Shown here piece after piece: positions 6,230 through 11,498 of a DNA stretch of 11,498 nucleotides (positions are counted from its first letter, which is position 1; each line of letters opens with the position of its first letter). The DNA is from DATAXP01 sp036272935 (GTDB lineage: Bacteria > Planctomycetota > Planctomycetia > Pirellulales > PNKZ01). The stretch covers positions 1 to 11,498 of the forward strand of contig DATAXP010000035.1 of the NCBI GenBank assembly GCA_036272935.1. Direction: 5' to 3'. The notes under the pieces are model-generated. The model was not told the DNA's origin. It made no database searches and saw nothing but the letters and a program-made list of their open reading frames with translations. A program made the position numbers and the translations under genes.

Positions 6230-7504
6230 TTAAGTCGGTCTTCCACGCCCGGGGCTGCGTGTCGGACGCTTTTGCGTCGTGTACAGGTCGATTTGTTTGC
6301 CACCCTCTTCGAGCGCCTGATGGCGGCATTGATCGCCTTCGAGGTGGTGTACCGTGAGGTGGTACGCCTCGCTGCTGACGGCCAAGTATGGGCGCTCTTG
6401 CGGGGATTGCGGAGCGCGAATCTTGCCCCACGAGCCGTCGCCCAGGTACACGATGCCGTTCTTGCTCGGCATGCCGCCGAGCATCGGATGCGTGCGCTTG
6501 AACGTGTGGTCGTGGTGCTCGAACACCGCGCTGACACCGTACCGCTCGATCAACGGCGTCCAATGCCGACGGTTCCCTTCTCCGGTCCCTTCCTTGCCGT
6601 TGTCACCGTCGAACGCTCGGTGCGATGGATACGCCGGCACATGGTTCACCGCAAACAGATGCGGATACGCCGCTCGGTGCGCCAGTGCCTGGTTGAGCCA
6701 CGCCGTCTGCTCGCCGCCGATCGGCGCGACGTGATCGGTATCCAGCAGCACCAGGCTCAGGTAATCGCCGAAGTCGAGCGTGGCGAAGCTGCGCTCGGCG
6801 TACAGCCCGTCGTGCAAGGCGAAGAAGAACGGCGCCTCGCGGCGCGTCTTGCCGTAGCCGCCGTTGACTTCGTGATTGCCGATGCACACCACCAGCGGAA
6901 TCAACCGCCCCTGGCTGTCGACCATGTTCTGGCTGTAGTTGCGCACGAAGTCGAGGCTCTTGTCGACCTTCTTGCCGTCGTCGTAGCCCAGGTCGCCGCC
7001 GATGAGCACAAAGTGCGGGTCCTGCTTGGCGGCCATGATGTTGTTGGCCACGGCGTGCGAGTTCACGTCGCAGTCGCCGCCCGAGACGAACGTGAACGTG
7101 TCGGTCGCCTTGGCCGGCATGGTGCGGAAGCGATGTTGGCTCGATTGCTCGCCGATCTGGAACTGGTACTCGGTGCCGGGAGTAAGACCGGTCAGTTCGG
7201 CGCGGAACACGTGTAGATCGGACATCGGGTACGGTCGATGCCGCGTGACGACGCTTTTCGCGCCGCTATTGCTTTCGGCCGTGGTGTAATTGATTGCCGG
7301 GGCCGGCAGATGCGCCGGGCCGATCCACTGCACGGTCATCGTGGTCGTGGGATCGCGCTGCCAGGTGAGGAACAGCGTATCGGGAGCCGAGCCGCTGCTA
7401 TCCTGCTTGTCCTTGCCCAGCAATGGGACGCCGGCGGCCAGCGCGGCCGCCGTACCCAATGAGGCGCCAAGGAACCGCCGGCGATCAAGCATACGAATCG
7501 TCAT
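6230..7504 (-). CDS. Tat-exported purple-acid-phosphatase-like metallophosphoesterase
   Basis: A 424-aa protein from the ATG at 7504, which follows GGGTGA; an adjacent in-frame TTG at 7507 is possible. The N-terminus has a twin-arginine signal: DRRRFLGA (7-14) then a hydrophobic alanine-rich stretch to about residue 29, so export is probably folded with metals bound. Residues 40-128 resemble the fibronectin-like N-domain of purple acid phosphatases (TMTVQWIG, FRAELTGLTPGTEYQFQIG). The catalytic domain shows GGDCD (142-146), GGDLGYDD (169-176), GNHE (209-212), NHVP (287-290) and HHDHTFKR (330-337). Thus the usual dinuclear-metal ligands are present, but the last motif has Glu-His where relatives usually have Gly before the HxH. 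Likely reaction: hydrolysis of phosphate mono- or diesters outside the cytoplasm; substrate unknown. It starts 18 bp after the sulfatase stop, almost certainly in the same transcript. The basic tail (412-424, KRPTRSPGRGRPT) is unusual. Confidence 0.88.
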   Translation of the reverse strand: MTIRMLDRRRFLGASLGTAAALAAGVPLLGKDKQDSSGSAPDTLFLTWQRDPTTTMTVQWIGPAHLPAPAINYTTAESNSGAKSVVTRHRPYPMSDLHVFRAELTGLTPGTEYQFQIGEQSSQHRFRTMPAKATDTFTFVSGGDCDVNSHAVANNIMAAKQDPHFVLIGGDLGYDDGKKVDKSLDFVRNYSQNMVDSQGRLIPLVVCIGNHEVNGGYGKTRREAPFFFALHDGLYAERSFATLDFGDYLSLVLLDTDHVAPIGGEQTAWLNQALAHRAAYPHLFAVNHVPAYPSHRAFDGDNGKEGTGEGNRRHWTPLIERYGVSAVFEHHDHTFKRTHPMLGGMPSKNGIVYLGDGSWGKIRAPQSPQERPYLAVSSEAYHLTVHHLEGDQCRHQALEEGGKQIDLYTTQKRPTRSPGRGRPT

Positions 7505-7522
7505 CAATTCACCCGTGATACT

Positions 7523-8968
<1,446 letters not shown>

Positions 8969-8997
8969 GGAGCTTCCCTCGAATAGAAACGTGCCGG

Positions 8998-9017
8998 GCG
9001 TCGAAAGATCACGACGC
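8998..9017. repeat. Short inverted repeat between methyltransferase and sulfatase genes
   Basis: GCGTCG (8998-9003) and CGACGC (9012-9017) form a perfect 6-bp stem with an 8-nt loop in the 63-bp gap between the methyltransferase stop and the sulfatase start. No T-run follows in the direction of transcription, so a classical terminator is unlikely. It may be a weak attenuator, a processing site or chance. Confidence 0.35.
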
Positions 9018-9031
9018 TTAGCGGCCAGCGT

Positions 9032-9664
9032 TTATTCTAAGGAGCCACGGCCGCCTTTGCTGAGTTTGAACAGCGGGTTGTACCGCCGGATGCACCCCGG
9101 CCCCAGGTCGAGGTCCTGTCGCAGCTCGACCAAGTCCAGCCCCGCGGCATCGAACGAGGCCTGCCAACCGGCCAGCGTCGGATAGTTGAACGCGCAGCCG
9201 ATGCCGTACGGCGCATTGCTCAGCACGTCCCCCAGCCCCACCAGGAACGTCGACCACGCCCCTTCGACCAGGTGCTCTTTGAGGATCACCAGCCGCCGCG
9301 ATACCCGGGCCATTTCGGCAAGCAGTTCGGGGATGTGCCGGGTGTGGTGCAGCACGTCGATGGCTATTACGGCATCGAACGTGCCGTCGTGGAACGGCAG
9401 CGTGTGACCGTCGTACATGGCGCGCGGAATTCTCGCCGGGCGCAGAGTTTGAATGTCGACGCCGCGAAACTCGATCCCCGGCCGCAATGCCATCAACTCG
9501 CTCGCCATGCTTCCGTCGTCGCAGCCGACGTCCAGGGCCGAGCCGACACCGTCGAGCAGCGGGGCCAGATAGCCTGCCAGCCGCCGTTGATACCCGGCCC
9601 GAAACGAGTCGGTCACGAGTCGCAGCGGCAGCGACGGATAACGAAGCGTAGCGGTGAATCCCAT
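9032..9664 (-). CDS. Class I SAM-dependent methyltransferase
   Basis: A 210-aa cytoplasmic protein with the Methyltransf_11-type fold. Motif I is ALDVGCDDGSMASEL (43-57), binding S-adenosylmethionine; the acidic end of strand 2 is EFRGVDIQ (65-72); MYDGHTLPFHDGTFDAVIAI (83-102) with DVLHHTRH (103-110) covers motifs II-IV; LLAEMARVSRRLVILKEHLV is the following helix and strand. The C-terminal part (FNYPTLAGWQASFDAAGLDL) is the usual last helix and strand pair. The acceptor is unknown; this arrangement is frequent in small-molecule and polyprenyl or sugar methyltransferases. The chosen ATG at 9664 has no obvious ribosome-binding site. It may share a transcript with the sulfatase 63 bp downstream, but a functional link is not evident. 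It is divergent from the rRNA unit. Confidence 0.85.
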   Translation of the reverse strand: MGFTATLRYPSLPLRLVTDSFRAGYQRRLAGYLAPLLDGVGSALDVGCDDGSMASELMALRPGIEFRGVDIQTLRPARIPRAMYDGHTLPFHDGTFDAVIAIDVLHHTRHIPELLAEMARVSRRLVILKEHLVEGAWSTFLVGLGDVLSNAPYGIGCAFNYPTLAGWQASFDAAGLDLVELRQDLDLGPGCIRRYNPLFKLSKGGRGSLE

Positions 9665-9695
9665 CGGTGTTGCACGGCGAAGGTGCCGCAGAGGA

Positions 9696-9722
9696 ATCGT
9701 ATCAGCCCTCGCCAGCCTTCAA
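9696..9722 (-). promoter_or_regulatory. Possible extended -10 promoter of the methyltransferase gene
   Basis: On the minus strand, TGATACGAT (extended -10, with TACGAT at 9701-9696) lies about 32 nt upstream of the ATG at 9664. TTGAAG (9722-9717) could be the -35, but the spacing is only 15 bp. The extended -10 could compensate. Weak call based on pattern only. Confidence 0.28.
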
Positions 9723-9773
9723 ACGAGGCATGTCAAAATGCGGAATCTACGAAGGCTATCGGCCATTTTTGCC

Positions 9774-9813
9774 CCGAAAAGCACATGGCCCCGGACGATT
9801 ACCGCCTTTTCGG
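9774..9813. promoter_or_regulatory. 8-bp dyad upstream of the rRNA promoter
   Basis: CCGAAAAG (9774-9781) and CTTTTCGG (9806-9813) are perfect inverted repeats with a 24-bp spacer. The right arm ends about 55 bp before the predicted transcription start, next to the UP-like A/T stretch, where Fis-type or other activators bind in other bacteria. The symmetry is seen directly; a regulatory role is inferred. Confidence 0.4.
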
Positions 9814-9861
9814 AATAAATTGTTGGAGCCGTTTGACACCCCAAGCCGACTCCGTTAAGAT
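9814..9861 (+). promoter_or_regulatory. Sigma70-type rRNA promoter with UP-like element
   Basis: TTGACA (9833-9838) is a perfect -35, followed by a 17-bp spacer and TAAGAT (9856-9861) as -10. Just upstream, AATAAATTGTT (9814-9824) is A/T-rich in an otherwise GC-rich region, as expected of an UP element. Transcription should begin near 9868 and run into the 23S gene, about 518 nt downstream. It is the strongest promoter-like sequence I found in the window, fitting a stable-RNA gene. Confidence 0.78.
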
Positions 9862-10003
9862 TTCGTTCCCTGTCACGCGGCGGCGTCTGCCGGTGGATCG
9901 AGGGCGCGTTCAGCAGTGCGGTTGTTAAGCCCGCGTCGGTTGTTTGGTGCGGCACTGTTTTCTGAACTCGGCCTCTGCCTACCGGCAGCGGATCAGCATT
10001 CTC

Positions 10004-10017
10004 TTCGCATTGGCGAA
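10004..10017 (+). promoter_or_regulatory. boxB-like hairpin of an rRNA antitermination site
   Basis: TTCGC (10004-10008) and GCGAA (10013-10017) form a 5-bp stem with an ATTG loop. It lies 18 nt upstream of the boxA-like sequence, the order (boxB then boxA) seen in Escherichia coli rrn leaders. Confidence 0.5.
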
Positions 10018-10035
10018 AGGGGTGGCTGATTTTTG

Positions 10036-10051
10036 AGTTCTTTGACAATTT
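10036..10051 (+). promoter_or_regulatory. boxA antitermination element
   Basis: AGTTCTTTGACAATTT matches the Escherichia coli rrn boxA and following bases (TGCTCTTTAACAATTT) at 13 of 16 positions. In that system boxA RNA is bound by NusB-NusE (S10) to let polymerase pass Rho-dependent stops in untranslated rRNA. Position in the leader and the hairpin upstream support the call. Confidence 0.7.
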
Positions 10052-10335
10052 GGTTGTAGCAAGAGTGGCATCTTGAAGAATTGGCCGAAGGTTCTTTGTG
10101 GCGCAAGCCATAGAGAAGCAGAGGTTGGTTCTCACGGCACTTAGCAAAGAAATCCGCGCACGTGCGTTGACTTCGGTCGGCAATCGGACGTGGGTTTCGG
10201 AAAAGATCGAATAGAGATCGTTGCTCGGCCGCGCTTCAGGTCGTCGCGAACATTCCCAAATGTCCCGCGCGTCGACTAATCCCTAAAAGAAGCGTGGCCG
10301 TGTGGCTTGTTCGCGATCGGAAGATTTCTTCGTTT

Positions 10336-10357
10336 AGCCGGCGGGCTTGCCCGCCGC
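10336..10357 (+). repeat. REP-like GC hairpin just before mature 23S rRNA
   Basis: CGGCGGG (10339-10345) and CCCGCCG (10350-10356) form a perfect 7-bp stem with a CTTG loop, preceded by TTAGC so that the element begins TAGCC like the REP unit at 120. It ends 30 nt before the 23S 5' end. No T-run follows, so it is not an intrinsic terminator. It may be an inserted REP palindrome or a processing hairpin. Confidence 0.55.
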
Positions 10358-10385
10358 GTTTGCGTCGAGAGCTTTGGATCAATGT

Positions 10386-11498
10386 GGTCAAGCTACTAAG
10401 GGCACATGGGGGATGTCTTGGCGTTAGGAGGCTTTGAAGGGCGTGAAAGACTGCGAAAAGCTCGGGGGAGTTGTCAAAAGAGTGTTGATCCCGAGATTCC
10501 CGAACTAGGACGTACTGAATCCATAGGTGCGTTCGGCCAACGCGGCGAACTGAAACATCTCAGTAACCGCAGGAAAAGAAAGAAACCTCGATTTCCTCAG
10601 TAGCGGCGAGCGAACGGGAATCAGCCCAAACCGCGGAGGTTTTCCTCTGCGGGGTTGTAGGGCTCTTCACATGAGAGTTACAAAGTTATTTGCTAGCTGA
10701 ATTTTCTGGAACGTTGAACCATAGAGGGTGACAGTCCCGTAAGCGACAGCGATATAACCTCTCGAAGAGTACCTGAGTAGGTCGGGTCACGTGAAACCCC
10801 GACTGAATCTACGGGGACCATCCCGTAAGGCTAAATACTCCCTAACGACCGATAGTAAACTCAGTAGGGCGACTGAAAGATGGGAAGAACCCCGGCGAGG
10901 GGAGGTCACTGAACCTGAAACCATGTGCCTACAAGCTGTCGGAGGGCTATGCACTTTACGTGAATGCCTGACGGCGTGCCTTTTGCATAATGATCCGGCG
11001 AGTTACTGTCGACGGCGCGGTTAAGACCTTCAGGGTCGAAGCCAGAGGGAAACCGAGTCTGAATAGGGCGCCAATGTCGTCGGTAGTAGACGCGAAACTG
11101 CGTGAACTACCCATGAGCAGGTTGAATCTCGGGTTATACCGAGTGGAGGACCGAACCCATTTGGGTTGAAAACCGATGGGATGACTTGTGGGGAGGAGTG
11201 AAAGTCTAATCAAACGCAGAGATAGCTCGTTCTCTCCGAAATAGCTTTAGGGCTAGCCTTGAGCCACTACGCACCGGGGGTAGAGATACTGAATCGGTTT
11301 GAGGGCCCTTCCAGGCTACTCTGCTGAACCAAACTCCGAATACCGGTGCGACTATCTCAGGAGTCAGTCCGCGAGGGATAAGCTTCGCGGTCGAGAGGGA
11401 AACAACCCAGACCATCTGCTAAGGTCCCGAAGTAGAACTTAGTCACTAAGGAAGTTGAGTTGCTGAGACATCCAGGATGTTGGCTTAGAAGCAGCCAC
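10386..11498 (+). rRNA. rrl: 23S ribosomal RNA, 5' portion, cut by the window end
   Basis: The mature 5' end is placed at GGTCAAGC (10386), aligned with Escherichia coli GGTTAAGC, whose partner strand at the 3' end is outside the window. Conserved blocks appear in the correct order: ACTGAATCCATAGGT (10517 on), GAACTGAAACATCT, CAGTAGCGGCGAGCGAACGG, AAGGCTAAATACTCC, AGAACCCCGGCGAGGGGAG, GAACCTGAAACCATGTGC, CCTTTTGCATAATG, AGGGAAACCGAGTCTGAATA, TGGAGGACCGAACCC, GATGACTTGTGG, GAGATAGCTCGTTCTC, GAGGGAAACAACCCAGACC and CTAAGGTCCC. The window stops in the GTPase-associated centre at CAGGATGTTGGCTTAGAAGC; A11487 corresponds to E. coli A1067, the thiostrepton-site base. The 1113 nt seen correspond to about E. 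coli 1-1078. No 16S or tRNA gene precedes it, so it is a separate 23S unit. Confidence 0.97.

Larger units (their letters stand above)
9868..10385 (+). other. Transcribed leader of the 23S rRNA unit
   Basis: The ~518 nt between the predicted start and mature 23S rRNA contain no convincing gene or tRNA. Hairpins visible in order: CTGCC (9975-9979)/GGCAG (9984-9988); the boxB-like hairpin and boxA described separately; CAAGA (10060-10064)/TCTTG (10071-10075); TGGC-GCAA-GCCA (10099-10110), a GNRA-capped stem; and a GC-rich REP-like hairpin at 10339-10356. The octamer GTTCTTTG occurs at 10037-10044 (inside boxA) and again at 10091-10098. Part of the leader near the mature end is expected to pair with the 3' flank for RNase III processing, but that flank is outside the window. 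Confidence 0.65.

Noticed and set aside
6272..7216. 314-codon plus-strand open frame opposite the metallophosphoesterase
   Set aside because: Mirror frame of a gene with intact catalytic motifs; the Val/Arg/Ala-rich translation is typical of such shadows.
8998..9017. Inverted repeat considered as a terminator separating methyltransferase from sulfatase
   Set aside because: The stem is only 6 bp and has no following T-run on the coding strand, so I list it as a repeat without assigning termination.
10042..10047. Second TTGACA in the rRNA leader, considered as a P2 promoter
   Set aside because: No -10-like hexamer occurs 16-19 bp downstream, and the sequence is explained as part of boxA.
10406..11024. 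Small open frames inside the 23S region (10406-10603, 10791-11024)
   Set aside because: They lie within rRNA sequence matched block by block to 23S and have no protein features.

Overview
The window looks like chromosomal DNA of a planctomycete, probably of the Pirellulales type. The evidence is high GC, several secreted proteins of types I associate with that phylum (a BBP7-like beta-barrel, a short cysteine-containing secreted family, a formylglycine sulfatase), REP-like palindromes beginning TAGCC, and a 23S rRNA gene with its own promoter and no 16S gene within about 10 kb upstream. No database search was possible; family calls rest on motifs read from the translations.

Layout. The left edge (1-33, minus) holds the first 11 codons of a gene that runs out of the window, perhaps a transposase. 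It is followed by about 400 bp without a convincing gene but with four REP-like palindromes in alternating orientation (120-330). Next is a minus-strand pair: guaB (IMP dehydrogenase, start about 2856) and a secreted planctomycete protein of unknown function (1445-441) whose start lies inside the end of guaB. A roughly 305 bp divergent intergenic region separates guaB from a plus-strand gene for an outer-membrane beta-barrel protein with a nine-cysteine cluster (3162-4337). An exported FAD-dependent oxidoreductase follows (about 4389-6059); a perfect 12-bp inverted repeat covers its start codon.

The oxidoreductase converges on a minus-strand cluster, and a 116-bp imperfect palindrome (6085-6200) lies between the stop codons. 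Read in its own direction, the cluster runs: SAM-dependent methyltransferase (9664-9032), iduronate-2-sulfatase-like sulfatase (8968-7523), Tat-exported purple-acid-phosphatase-like metallophosphoesterase (7504-6230). The last two are 18 bp apart and are probably co-transcribed. Sulfatase, phosphatase and FAD oxidoreductase would fit periplasmic attack on sulfated or phosphorylated organic polymers, but no substrate can be read from the sequence.

The right end is a 23S rRNA transcription unit: an 8-bp dyad, an A/T-rich UP-like stretch, a strong sigma70-type promoter (9833-9861), a leader of about 520 nt with boxB/boxA-like antitermination signals and several hairpins (one REP-like, 30 nt before the mature end), then the first 1113 nt of 23S rRNA, cut at the GTPase-associated centre. 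I see no CRISPR array, phage genes, defence system, toxin-antitoxin pair or clearly new multi-gene system. The items most worth a second look are the dyad over the oxidoreductase start codon, the stand-alone 23S unit with its leader, the cysteine cluster of the barrel protein, and the palindromic repeats.
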